A stretch of 64,000 nt of DNA from Lachnospiraceae bacterium AC2028 (GTDB lineage: Bacteria; Bacillota; Clostridia; Lachnospirales; Lachnospiraceae), in the NCBI GenBank assembly GCA_000702685.1, contig JNJD01000012.1, positions 1 to 64,000 of the forward strand. Direction: 5' to 3'. Under the pieces are notes generated by a model, which saw only the letters and a program-made list of their open reading frames with translations, was not told the DNA's origin and did not search any database. Made by a program: the position numbers and the translations under genes. Within the stretch, counting starts at the first letter, position 1. Every line of letters begins with the position of its first letter. Shown here piece by piece: positions 49,246-58,081 of this stretch.

Positions 49246-50133
49246 TCAGTGCTCTCTTTCGTCTCCCCAGAAGAAAAGTGCAACGGTACCGGGACCCGTA
49301 TGGCTTCCGATGGTGGCGCCTATCGAATAGATCTGCACCTTGCCGTTCATCTTGGTGAATCTTTCTTCTATAAGGTCTGCAACCGCTCTGGCATCTTCGT
49401 AGCAATCGGAATTGCTGATGAAAACCTTGCCGGTGTAATCGAGTCCGCCCTGTGCGCGCTGCTCCATCACATCAACGATGCGCTTGATGACCTTCTTCTT
49501 GCCTCTGATCTTCTCTCTTGCGATCAGCTTTCCTTCATCATTTACGTTGAGAAGGGGGCAGATGCCGAGAACGGTTCCTATGGCACCTGCGGTCTTGCTG
49601 ACTCTTCCGCCTCTTATGAAGAATGTAAGGTCGGATGAGAAGAACCAGTGATGGGCTTTGTTCTTATTGGCCTCGAGCCAGTCTCTTACCTCATCGATGC
49701 TCTTGCCCTCATCCCTGAGATCGGCTGCGGCATCAACAACAAGTCCGTGTCCGGTGGAAGCTGCAAGTGAATCGACTACATAGAGCTTTCTGTCGGGATA
49801 CTGGGCGCTGAGTTCCTCGGCTGCAAGTCTTGCGGAATTGTACGATCCGGAAAGACCGCTGGAGAAAGCTATGTGGAGAATATCCTTGCCTTCCTTCAGG
49901 AAAGGCTCGAAAAACTCGGTATACTGTCCTACAGTTACCTGGCTTGTCTTGGTATTTTCTCCTTCAAGCATCCTTCGGAAAAGATCCTTGGGTGTCACGG
50001 ACATACCCATATCGTCCGGGTACTCCGTTCCGCCGAGTTCAAATGTAAAATAGGTTACTCCGATATTCCTTTCCTTGAAATATTCAAGGGAAAGATCCGT
50101 TGTGGAGCAAGTGGTCAACATGTATTCAGCCAT
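49246..50133 (-). CDS. DegV-family fatty-acid-binding protein
   Basis: The 295-residue protein matches the DegV family, which binds fatty acids and in some Bacillota supplies them to a fatty-acid kinase. Visible motifs are the N-terminal TTCSTTDLSLEYF, KTSQVTVGQY, the lipid-contacting HIAFSSGLSGSYNSA, and the C-terminal SIGATIGSHTGPGTVALFF. A kinase partner is not in the window. It has a TATAAT at 50208-50213 (minus strand) upstream, and a GC-rich hairpin in its leader. Confidence 0.92.
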   Translation of the reverse strand: MAEYMLTTCSTTDLSLEYFKERNIGVTYFTFELGGTEYPDDMGMSVTPKDLFRRMLEGENTKTSQVTVGQYTEFFEPFLKEGKDILHIAFSSGLSGSYNSARLAAEELSAQYPDRKLYVVDSLAASTGHGLVVDAAADLRDEGKSIDEVRDWLEANKNKAHHWFFSSDLTFFIRGGRVSKTAGAIGTVLGICPLLNVNDEGKLIAREKIRGKKKVIKRIVDVMEQRAQGGLDYTGKVFISNSDCYEDARAVADLIEERFTKMNGKVQIYSIGATIGSHTGPGTVALFFWGDEREH

Positions 50134-50207
50134 TTTTAATCCTCCGCTTCGCCGGCCTGTTTTCCCCCTGGCCGGATCAAAAGCAAAATGCGATACATCG
50201 AATAAAT

Positions 50208-50213
50208 ATTATA
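50208..50213 (-). promoter_or_regulatory. Possible -10 element of the degV transcript
   Basis: The minus strand reads TGTTATAAT, an extended -10 element, about 75 bases before the degV start. No good -35 box is seen. A hairpin with CCGGCC/GGCCGG arms follows at about 50151-50176 in the leader. Confidence 0.5.
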
Positions 50214-50252
50214 ACATATTCCGTCCTCTTCTAAAAAGAGTGACATAGCCTT

Positions 50253-52679
50253 TTAATCGGGCACGGTTTCGGTCCAGTACTCACCGTTATAAATGTCCGT
50301 GATCCTGTAGAGAGCAAGGAAATCCCCGCCGAGATACGTATTGCTTATCTTGATGTTATCCGGGTCGGATATGACCAAGGTTTCCCCGAGATAATAGCTG
50401 TCCTCATACTCTCCGTTATATGTGTAATAATCACAGACAAAATCGATCTCGTCTCCTGCGGCAAGTTCGATAAGGCCTCTTGCCTCGGTATCGGTCGCAC
50501 CCTTGTAATCGATCCTTGCGCCTGCAATGTAGCCGTAAGGGTGATCGTTGTCGAATACGAGCTCGAGCTTGACGGGATCACCGTTCAGATATGCGGGAAC
50601 ATAACCCGTGATCGTATAATCGTCGTCACCGTTATCGATAGTATCGGTGTGGTAATAAGCAACAGGCTGGTCCTCGATCGAAAGCCATGTGCCGTCAACC
50701 ATGGAGATAAGATTTCCCTTGCCGTCTATGTTAAAGATATTATCGAGTCCGAGATCCACATATCCGGATCCGTCGTCGTAGTACATCGCAAGATCTACGG
50801 TATTGATAAGCTCCCACTGATCGCTCTTTATGGGAATATAGTAAGTACCGTTGTCTTCCTTCCAGGAAAGTACGGAAGCATCGAAATGATTGTCCGCAAT
50901 GTAATCTGCGGTATCGGCATCGCTCATGGATCTTCCGGACATCATTCCCGAGAAGCTCGAGATAAGATTGATCATCTCGTTAACATCGATATTGGAAAGT
51001 GAACCGTATGAGCTCTGTGCGGATCCTCCGGAGAGAAGGGATGTCACGTCTATTCCGGATGAAGAAGCGACTGTCTGTCCCGAAGCTTCAAGTCCGGCGA
51101 ACTCCCTGATGCAATCGGTGTACTCATCATCGAGTCCGATCTTTTCATACGTGCTTACCGCCTTGTCAACCTTGGCGGATTTGCTGTTGTACGGGAAGTA
51201 GATGGATATTCCGTAAGCATTGGTCATGTTGTCCGAAGTGCGGTTGTACTTGACCGCGGAAAGAAGAACCTCCGCAAGCGCATCGCCTTCTTCACTTCCG
51301 ACACGCCTTGCAAAGTTGACCATGTCTATCTGGTCTATATGGGAGCTTGTGGCGAATTCCCTCGAGCCCGTACGTGCATCGGAAACGGCCACATAATCAC
51401 CGCTTGTGATAAGTCCCTGTGTATCGGAACAGAATGCCCTGAACTCATCGCCCACGGTCTGCTGGAGTTCGGACAGGTCAACAAGAGAGAGCGTGGTCTT
51501 CTGGCCTGCGCACTTTTTTGCACATGTATCGACGAAATCATCGATTATCTGCTTGCCGATATCGAGGGTGGACATCGAAGTATCCTTCGAAAGAGCGGTC
51601 AGCCAGTCGGTATAATACCAGCCTATGCCGGGCTCTGTCTCTTCGCTTCCGATCAGGTAATCGGCATACCGGGACGCCATAAGATCGGTCTCGAGGCTTC
51701 CCATAAGGCAGGCATCGAATCCGATGAAATCATATTTGATCCCGGCATTCTTAAGAGCGGAGCTTATCTCCGCAAGATCCATCGAACCGGAATTCGGGTT
51801 CTTTTCATCATATCCGTAACCCGAAACGGAACCGCCGCCGTGATCCCAGAAGATAAGAATGTTTCTGTTGGCGGGATAATTACTGTGCGCATATTCTATG
51901 AAGCTCTCAAGAGTCTTCGGATCCGTCATTGCGGCCGTACCCATGTTGCTCTCAAGGCACTCGAGCTTTCCACCGCCGACTACCCTGTAGATCTGGTTGA
52001 CGGATGAAGAAACGATGCTGTTCTTCCAGGCCTTGCATCCGCCGGTATATACAATGACATTCACATTGTCGGACAGAGTCGCATCGGCCATCTCCATAAG
52101 GTCGTTGGTAGCCATGCCGCCCCTGGATTCAAGGTCGGTTCCGCACATATAGACCATTACGGTCACAACGTCCTTGCCGTTTCCGAGGATCTGCGTGTAC
52201 TTCTCCCTTGCTTCGGGAGATACTTCCCTGTTGAGCACACCCGTATTCTTATCGGATCCCCAGGGTGAGGAGGTCGATGAGACATTGGATATGTATGGCG
52301 AAGAGCCGCCTCCGAGAAGTGACGACACTCCCGAAAGAAGTCCCGAATCACCGCCCTGCGAAGAGCCGCCTCCGAACGAAGAGAAAAGTCCCTTTCCGCC
52401 GATGATAATGAATATGACGATGACTAGGAATATGAGTCTGGCTCCTCCGCCGCCTATGCGGGTTCCGCCGCCGGGAAAGGGATATCCGGGCTGTCCGCCG
52501 TTTCCCGATGAATGATGGGGCTGCGGGCCACCCAAATGGGTACCGCTTCCGGACGAGGTCTTTCTTCCTCCTCCGAAGCTTCCGCTTCCGACGGGACCTG
52601 TTCCGAGTCCCGATCCCCTTCTTTGTACTCCTTTACCGCTGCCGGTAACATTACTCTGTCTTCCTCTTGGTGCAGGCAT
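50253..52679 (-). CDS. Clostripain-family (C11) cysteine peptidase, membrane-anchored
   Basis: The 808-residue protein starts with about 75 residues rich in Gly, Ser and Pro, then one membrane helix (LIFLVIVIFIIIGG), so the rest is probably outside the cell. The C11 domain follows, with VTVMVYMCGTDLES, the catalytic His in LIFWDHGGG and the catalytic Cys in GFDACLMGSLETD. The C-terminal 250 residues form a beta-rich region. Clostripain-type enzymes cut after basic residues and are activated by self-cleavage. The start is ATG 52679 with an AGAGGGAG site. Confidence 0.9.
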   Translation of the reverse strand: MPAPRGRQSNVTGSGKGVQRRGSGLGTGPVGSGSFGGGRKTSSGSGTHLGGPQPHHSSGNGGQPGYPFPGGGTRIGGGGARLIFLVIVIFIIIGGKGLFSSFGGGSSQGGDSGLLSGVSSLLGGGSSPYISNVSSTSSPWGSDKNTGVLNREVSPEAREKYTQILGNGKDVVTVMVYMCGTDLESRGGMATNDLMEMADATLSDNVNVIVYTGGCKAWKNSIVSSSVNQIYRVVGGGKLECLESNMGTAAMTDPKTLESFIEYAHSNYPANRNILIFWDHGGGSVSGYGYDEKNPNSGSMDLAEISSALKNAGIKYDFIGFDACLMGSLETDLMASRYADYLIGSEETEPGIGWYYTDWLTALSKDTSMSTLDIGKQIIDDFVDTCAKKCAGQKTTLSLVDLSELQQTVGDEFRAFCSDTQGLITSGDYVAVSDARTGSREFATSSHIDQIDMVNFARRVGSEEGDALAEVLLSAVKYNRTSDNMTNAYGISIYFPYNSKSAKVDKAVSTYEKIGLDDEYTDCIREFAGLEASGQTVASSSGIDVTSLLSGGSAQSSYGSLSNIDVNEMINLISSFSGMMSGRSMSDADTADYIADNHFDASVLSWKEDNGTYYIPIKSDQWELINTVDLAMYYDDGSGYVDLGLDNIFNIDGKGNLISMVDGTWLSIEDQPVAYYHTDTIDNGDDDYTITGYVPAYLNGDPVKLELVFDNDHPYGYIAGARIDYKGATDTEARGLIELAAGDEIDFVCDYYTYNGEYEDSYYLGETLVISDPDNIKISNTYLGGDFLALYRITDIYNGEYWTETVPD

Positions 52680-52693
52680 TTTATTCTCCCTCT

Positions 52694-52903
52694 CTAAATA
52701 TCTTCTATATCTTCAAATACCGTCTCGTTAAGCACGGCATTACATACTTCTTCCTGAGTCTGCTCGACAACGTCCGAATAACCGGTAAGCGCCGCAAAAG
52801 AAGCAAACTGCGCCGCTCTTGCCCCCCTTTCCATCCTCGGATGCTTAACAGGGTCCGGTTCATGGAAGGGCATATTCAAGATGTCACTGTAATCATCCTT
52901 CAT
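52694..52903 (-). CDS. Small partner protein of the Y-family polymerase (YolD-like position)
   Basis: The 69-residue protein begins MKDDYSDILNMPFHEP and has RAAQFASFAALTGYSDV in the middle. This pattern is remembered from small proteins next to Y-family polymerases in Clostridia, in the position that YolD-like proteins take in Bacillus. Its start overlaps the polymerase stop by four bases (ATGA), so translation is coupled. A regulatory or accessory role in lesion bypass is inferred from context only. Confidence 0.75.
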   Translation of the reverse strand: MKDDYSDILNMPFHEPDPVKHPRMERGARAAQFASFAALTGYSDVVEQTQEEVCNAVLNETVFEDIEDI

Positions 52904-54504
52904 GCCTTGTGTCCTCCGACCTGTCCGTTGCGTTCGGCGGTCATCGCGCCCTCCTCAAGATTCATGCCCTTTAGTATAGCATTTTTTCCGTATTTTTGCT
53001 GAATATTCAGCACCGCCTCCTGAAGCCTTCTGTCCTTGGATTCATCCTTCTCGGTCTCGGCCCTCAGCTTTTCCTCTGCTTCGTAATCAGTAAAAAGATC
53101 GAGCTGGACATATTCGGTCTCCCTGCGGTTGAGCGAAAGGCCTTCCTCCTCGGGAAGCGTATGGTTTGCCACGACATTAACCCTTCTTATCAGGAGGTTA
53201 TAGTCTATGATCTCGTCATAAAGCTGCGCAGCGGATGCAACGAGCGTCCTCGTGGACGAAGTATAATGCCCGAGGTTCATGCTGCCTCCCGCGGGCGCGG
53301 GTACAAGCCTTCCGTAATAATCCCGCACTATCTCGCCCTCGTATTCCTTCATCCTCTCGGCGTCCGCAAAATTATCTATGTCATAGCCCACATACAGTAC
53401 AAGCTGGTCCGTCACAAGACCTCTTCCGACAAGATCGAGTGAAAGCTGCTCCGTCATTTCCTTTACTATCAGTTTTCCCTTTTCCGCGGTGTACGGGCAT
53501 TTGAGCACCTGACCCGTGGATATGGATGTGCTCTTCGGAACATAAGCCTTGATGTCCGAGATCTCGCAGGGCTCGTAACCCCATGCATGGTCTATTATGA
53601 GTTCCGCATTTATGCCGAAAAGCTTGTAGAGAAGATCTTCGTTGAAATGCCTGCCCTTTGCACCGACCGAGCATCTCGCCACATCGCCCAGAGTGTGCAT
53701 TCCGTTCTTTTCAAGCTTCCTTGCCGTACCATGGCCTATACGCCAGAAGTCCGTGAGGGGCTTATGGTCCCAGAGGATCTCCCTGAATTTTCTCTCGTCA
53801 AGTTCGGCAACGCGTACGCCGTCTTTGTCCGCCGGCATATGCTTGGCGACTATATCCATCGCAACCTTGCAAAGGAAAAGATTGGTGCCTATTCCTGCCG
53901 TTGCGGTTATGCCCGTTTCCGCCAGAACCTCCCTTACCATCTTCATCGCAAGTTCATGTGCGGACATCCCGTATGTCTTAAGATAATGCGTTACGTCCAT
54001 GAACACTTCGTCTATCGAATAGACATGCATATCCTCGGGCGCGACATATCTGAGATAGATGCTCACGATCCTGGAGCTGTATTCCATGTAATACCGCATC
54101 CTGGGAACGGCGGCGATATATCCGAGCTCAAGCGTGGGATCGCTTTTGATGTCGGGATCATGAACGGATTTACCACTGAAATCCTTTCCTCCGATCGCTC
54201 TTTTTCTTGCGTTATTGATCTCCCTTACTCTCTGGACAACCTCAAAAAGCCTCGCTCTTCCGGAGATGCCGTAAGATTTAAGCGAGGGTGATACCGCGAG
54301 GCAGATGGTCTTTTCCGTACGGGATACGTCCGCTACGACAAGATTGGTCTTAAGGGGATCCAGTCCTCTTTCGACACATTCGACGGATGCATAGAAGGAT
54401 TTGAGATCGATCGCGATAAACGTCCTTCTGTTTTCGCCTTCATCGGAATATACCGGTCTGTCCGTTCCGGGCTTTATGCCTTTATCTTCATAAGGGGCTG
54501 CCAT
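52900..54504 (-). CDS. Y-family DNA polymerase (UmuC/UvrX type)
   Basis: The enzyme copies damaged DNA. The likely start is ATG 54504 (MAAPYEDKG); an in-frame TTG 11 codons upstream overlaps the terminator of the preceding gene. The 534-residue protein has the catalytic segments FIAIDLKSFYASVE and SIDEVFMDV, a thumb with helix-hairpin features, and near its C-terminus the clamp-binding motif QLDLF. Length and partner gene suggest the UvrX/YqjW or UmuC group rather than short DinB. Confidence 0.9.
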   Translation of the reverse strand: MAAPYEDKGIKPGTDRPVYSDEGENRRTFIAIDLKSFYASVECVERGLDPLKTNLVVADVSRTEKTICLAVSPSLKSYGISGRARLFEVVQRVREINNARKRAIGGKDFSGKSVHDPDIKSDPTLELGYIAAVPRMRYYMEYSSRIVSIYLRYVAPEDMHVYSIDEVFMDVTHYLKTYGMSAHELAMKMVREVLAETGITATAGIGTNLFLCKVAMDIVAKHMPADKDGVRVAELDERKFREILWDHKPLTDFWRIGHGTARKLEKNGMHTLGDVARCSVGAKGRHFNEDLLYKLFGINAELIIDHAWGYEPCEISDIKAYVPKSTSISTGQVLKCPYTAEKGKLIVKEMTEQLSLDLVGRGLVTDQLVLYVGYDIDNFADAERMKEYEGEIVRDYYGRLVPAPAGGSMNLGHYTSSTRTLVASAAQLYDEIIDYNLLIRRVNVVANHTLPEEEGLSLNRRETEYVQLDLFTDYEAEEKLRAETEKDESKDRRLQEAVLNIQQKYGKNAILKGMNLEEGAMTAERNGQVGGHKA

Positions 54505-54521
54505 ATAAAGAATTTTAACAT

Positions 54522-54552
54522 AAAAGGTCCGGGGCAAATCCCCGAACCTTTT
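54522..54552 (-). terminator. Terminator after the D-lactate dehydrogenase gene
   Basis: Thirteen-base arms (54522-54534 and 54540-54552, one G-U pair) with a five-base loop end in TTTT on the minus strand. It lies 18 bases after the dehydrogenase stop and just before the polymerase gene. Confidence 0.85.
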
Positions 54553-54570
54553 CTTAAGATTGCCTGTGTT

Positions 54571-55554
54571 TTATTTTATCTCGAAGGGGTTATCCCTGCC
54601 CTCATCCATCTCGAGGATGCCTTCAACGCAGTGCTCGACCATCTCCCTTACGGCAACGTCCGTATAGAATGCCATATGCGATGTGAGCAGGACATTCGGG
54701 TAGGATTTGAGGATTGCCATGTCGTGGTTATCCAGAATATCGCCCTTTCTGTCGAGGTAATACAGCCCGGCTTCATTTTCGATCGTATCGAGTCCCGCAA
54801 AAGAAACCTTGCCCGATTCTATCGCACCGATCATTGCAGCGGTATCGATCAGCATTCCCCTTGCGCAGTTGATGATCATGACTCCGTCCTTCATCATATC
54901 GAACTGTGCCTTACCTATCATATGATGATTTGATTCAAGTCCCGGAACATGGAGTGATATTATGTCGCAGGTTTTGTATATGGTCTCGAGATCTGCGTAT
55001 GTCGCATATTTTGCTGCGGTCTCATTTTCCCTGATGTCATAGCAGAGCATCTTGCAGCCGAATCCCGACAGGTGTTCGATGACCTTGGTTCCGATCCTTC
55101 CGGTTCCTATGATGCCCACGGTGCAATCCTGGATATGCCTTCCGAGCTTTCCCTTCAGGGAATAATCCTGGATGTTGCCCCTGTCTATGATCGGCATTAT
55201 CTTCCTAAGGCCCATCAGCATCATCATTATCGAATAATCCGCAACTCCCGTGGGATCGTAGGAGATCGATGCGGTGCGGATACCGATCTTATGCGCATAT
55301 GCATTGTCGATATGATCGTATCCGATGGTACGGGTCGAGATATATCTGATGCCGAGAGATTTAAACTTATCGAGGAGCGCGGGATCCATTACATTGGTCA
55401 GGATGCTTAGCGCATCATAGCCTTCCGCAAGATGTGCATTTTCAAGCGAAGGATATTCGGATGTAAAGCCGTACTCAACGCCGAGTTTTTTACAGATCTG
55501 TTCGAAATATCCCTGCTCGTCGTAGGGTCTGAGGGAATACGCAAAAATTTTCAT
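54571..55554 (-). CDS. D-lactate dehydrogenase-like 2-hydroxyacid dehydrogenase (VanH-like)
   Basis: The 327-residue protein is a D-2-hydroxyacid dehydrogenase with the NAD motif GIIGTGRIGTKV, the catalytic Arg in INCARG, Glu in LDTIENE and His in TSHMAFYT. The N-terminal MKIFAYSLRPYDEQGY and this active-site set match the D-lactate dehydrogenase/VanH group, which reduces pyruvate to D-lactate. No VanA-type ligase or VanX is nearby, so this is more likely a metabolic enzyme than a vancomycin-resistance one. The start follows CGGAGCAG. Confidence 0.88.
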   Translation of the reverse strand: MKIFAYSLRPYDEQGYFEQICKKLGVEYGFTSEYPSLENAHLAEGYDALSILTNVMDPALLDKFKSLGIRYISTRTIGYDHIDNAYAHKIGIRTASISYDPTGVADYSIMMMLMGLRKIMPIIDRGNIQDYSLKGKLGRHIQDCTVGIIGTGRIGTKVIEHLSGFGCKMLCYDIRENETAAKYATYADLETIYKTCDIISLHVPGLESNHHMIGKAQFDMMKDGVMIINCARGMLIDTAAMIGAIESGKVSFAGLDTIENEAGLYYLDRKGDILDNHDMAILKSYPNVLLTSHMAFYTDVAVREMVEHCVEGILEMDEGRDNPFEIK

Positions 55555-55567
55555 TTTATCTGCTCCG

Positions 55568-55621
55568 AAAAAAATGATAGTAATACCGATTCATTTTATC
55601 ATAATTTCGGCATTACTATCA
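55568..55621 (-). terminator. Terminator of the galactoside operon
   Basis: Fifteen-base arms (55575-55589 and 55607-55621, one mismatch) with a 17-base loop are followed on the minus strand by seven T residues. The loop contains a TAAAAT preceded by TG, which could be the -10 element of the D-lactate dehydrogenase gene. Confidence 0.8.
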
Positions 55622-55638
55622 CTTCGATTGCGGATCTT

Positions 55639-58035
55639 TTATTCTTTTTCCATAAAGTAGATGCGGGATGCGAAATCGGGGAAGTGACGCACCTCTTCGT
55701 TAAAGCCCGTTCCGCCGAAGGCCTGCTTCAAATGGACTCCCGAATACATAAGCGTATCTCCCGATGCTTTAAGGTCTTCATTCTCCGTATCCATCTTGAC
55801 GAATTTTGCGACTATGTCGACAAGAAGCCCGTCCTGTTTCAGATGCACGGGAGAAACCATATTGACCAGATCTCCGAACTCCCTTACATCGATCTTAAGA
55901 GACCTGTTGTAGAAATGATACAGATCGTCTCCGTTAAGTCCTCTTGCAAAATATGTATGGAACTGGGTATTGGGAACTGCAAGCTGCTGCATAAGGAATC
56001 CGACCGCGGACGAACCGTCTTCGGACGCGGCCGTCCATTCCGTAAGATTTCCGGCCGATGACGGATCCGCCGACACTCCGTTAACGGGAAGATTGCCCGC
56101 ATTCCTTCCTCTGTAGAATTCCCCGAACTGAAGAACCTTCCTCCACTTTTTATAAAGCTCCGTCTGAGCCTTGATCGCGGCAAGGTCTTCTTTTTTCAAA
56201 TCGCAGAGATTGCACTCGTATCCGAACACGCCGAATGCCGCAACGTTGAACCTTGTCTCGAGCGATGTCTCGCGCAGCGTCTGATGATTGGGACTTGCCG
56301 ACACATGTGCGGATACGCAGCTCATCGGATAGCCGTAGCTGTAGCCCGTCTGTATCGCCGCCCTGCACACAGGATCCGTATCATCGCTTGCCCAGATCTG
56401 GGGGAAGAAGCTTAATATGCCCAGGTCAAACCTGTTTCCTCCGGATGCGCATCCTTCAAACAGGATATGGGGGAATTTCTCCGTCAGCTTTTTCATTATC
56501 GAATACAGGCCGCAGATATATCTGTGGAAGACCTCACCCTGTCTGTCTGCGGGAAGCGAAGGAGCATAGACATCCGTGAAGGTCCTGTTCATATCCCACT
56601 TCACATATGATATGTCTGCGGACGAAAAGATCTCGCTCATCTTATCCGTTATATATTCACACACCTCGGGATTGCACAGATCGAGTATGCGCTGTGTCCT
56701 GCCCTCCGAATGATCTCTTCCGGGTATCGATACAGCCCAGTCGGGATGTGCTTCATAAAGCTTCGAATTGAACGATATCATCTCGGGTTCTACCCAGATG
56801 CCGAAGCACATTCCGAGTGACGTGATCTTATCGGCAAGACTCTTCAGTCCTCCGGGAAGCTTCTTTTTGTTCACATCCCAGTCGCCGAGACTCGAGTGAT
56901 CGTCGTTCCTTTCACCGAACCATCCGTCGTCCATCACAAGAAGTTCGATGCCGACTTCCCTGCCTGCCTTTGCAAGCTTCACAAGCTTGCTTTCATTAAA
57001 ATCAAAATATGCCGCTTCCCAGCTGTTGAGAAGAACGGGGCGTTCTTTCTTTTTCCATTCGCCCCTCACGATATGCTCTCTTACAAAGCGGTGCATATGA
57101 CGGCTCATCCCGTTAAAGCCTTCGGATGAATATGTCATTACCGCCTCGGGTGCATCGAAGCTTTCGCCGGAAGCAAGTCTGTATTCGAAGCCTTCGGGAT
57201 TAATGCCCGATAAAAATCTCGTCTTGCCAAAAGGGCTTACTTCGGCGGACTCCATATGGTTGCCGCTGTAGATCAGATTAAAAGCGTATACATCCCCGTG
57301 ATCTTCCGTGGTATCCGCAGGGTGAAGCATCGTGAAGGGATTGGCCCTGTGCGACGAACCGCCGCTTCTTGATGAGAACACGTGCTTTCCTCGAAGAAGA
57401 GGCACGGAAGTCCTTTGCATCTCCCTTGCCCATGCACCTGTGAAACCCGTGAATACATATCCCGGCATATCGAGATCGAGCTGATTGCTCATTATTTTTC
57501 CGACAACTATGTCAGAATCCGAATCGTTATAAAGCTTTGTCATCCTGCAGAGGCAGTCACAGTCCGGATAGAGATAATAATGGAGTTCAAGCCTTGTCTT
57601 TTTCACCTTCTCGCGCATCGTGATGCACAGATGCTCACACTTTCCGCTCTCATCATAGGAAACGGGAAGCGTATCGCTTGAAGGCTGCCCTTCGTCTGTC
57701 GAATATTTTTCGTAGACAAAGTCATTAGTCGATGAACCGTCCGCATATTTAATCTCGACAAAGAGGTCACGGAGGTCGCCCTTTCCAGCACCGCTCATTT
57801 CGAGTCTCATATCCTCGAGGGAATAGCCCCAGTGATCGTTGTCATATACGCATGTATTGCCGGGAGCATAGGCATGCTTTTCCGTAAGCGCATCAAGCGC
57901 ACCTTCGCCTTCAGGGATACGGATATGCCTGCCGTAATAAAGATGCTCCAATTGTCCTGTGGGAAGAACATGAAAAGCATATGTGGTATTCGGTGTATCA
58001 AGGACCCATGCATTATCGTATATGTGACGAATCAT
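55639..58035 (-). CDS. Alpha-galactosidase, GH36
   Basis: The 798-residue enzyme is a cytoplasmic GH36 alpha-galactosidase that removes galactose from raffinose-type sugars or galactomannan pieces. The catalytic nucleophile is the Asp in YVKWDMNR (about residue 478), the acid/base Asp lies in ASDDTDPVCR (about 550), and the supporting motifs LVMDDGWFGERNDD and HRYICGLY are present. No signal peptide is seen. It is the last gene of the operon, followed by a terminator, and the downstream gene is a lactate dehydrogenase. Confidence 0.95.
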   Translation of the reverse strand: MIRHIYDNAWVLDTPNTTYAFHVLPTGQLEHLYYGRHIRIPEGEGALDALTEKHAYAPGNTCVYDNDHWGYSLEDMRLEMSGAGKGDLRDLFVEIKYADGSSTNDFVYEKYSTDEGQPSSDTLPVSYDESGKCEHLCITMREKVKKTRLELHYYLYPDCDCLCRMTKLYNDSDSDIVVGKIMSNQLDLDMPGYVFTGFTGAWAREMQRTSVPLLRGKHVFSSRSGGSSHRANPFTMLHPADTTEDHGDVYAFNLIYSGNHMESAEVSPFGKTRFLSGINPEGFEYRLASGESFDAPEAVMTYSSEGFNGMSRHMHRFVREHIVRGEWKKKERPVLLNSWEAAYFDFNESKLVKLAKAGREVGIELLVMDDGWFGERNDDHSSLGDWDVNKKKLPGGLKSLADKITSLGMCFGIWVEPEMISFNSKLYEAHPDWAVSIPGRDHSEGRTQRILDLCNPEVCEYITDKMSEIFSSADISYVKWDMNRTFTDVYAPSLPADRQGEVFHRYICGLYSIMKKLTEKFPHILFEGCASGGNRFDLGILSFFPQIWASDDTDPVCRAAIQTGYSYGYPMSCVSAHVSASPNHQTLRETSLETRFNVAAFGVFGYECNLCDLKKEDLAAIKAQTELYKKWRKVLQFGEFYRGRNAGNLPVNGVSADPSSAGNLTEWTAASEDGSSAVGFLMQQLAVPNTQFHTYFARGLNGDDLYHFYNRSLKIDVREFGDLVNMVSPVHLKQDGLLVDIVAKFVKMDTENEDLKASGDTLMYSGVHLKQAFGGTGFNEEVRHFPDFASRIYFMEKE

Positions 58036-58081
58036 GATATCTCCTTATCTGCACATTTCGCGTTAACGATCCGTGCTCACA

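Noticed and set aside
54571-55554. Vancomycin resistance gene vanH
   Set aside because: The enzyme is VanH-like in sequence pattern, but no VanA/B ligase, VanX or two-component system is nearby, so D-lactate metabolism is the simpler reading.
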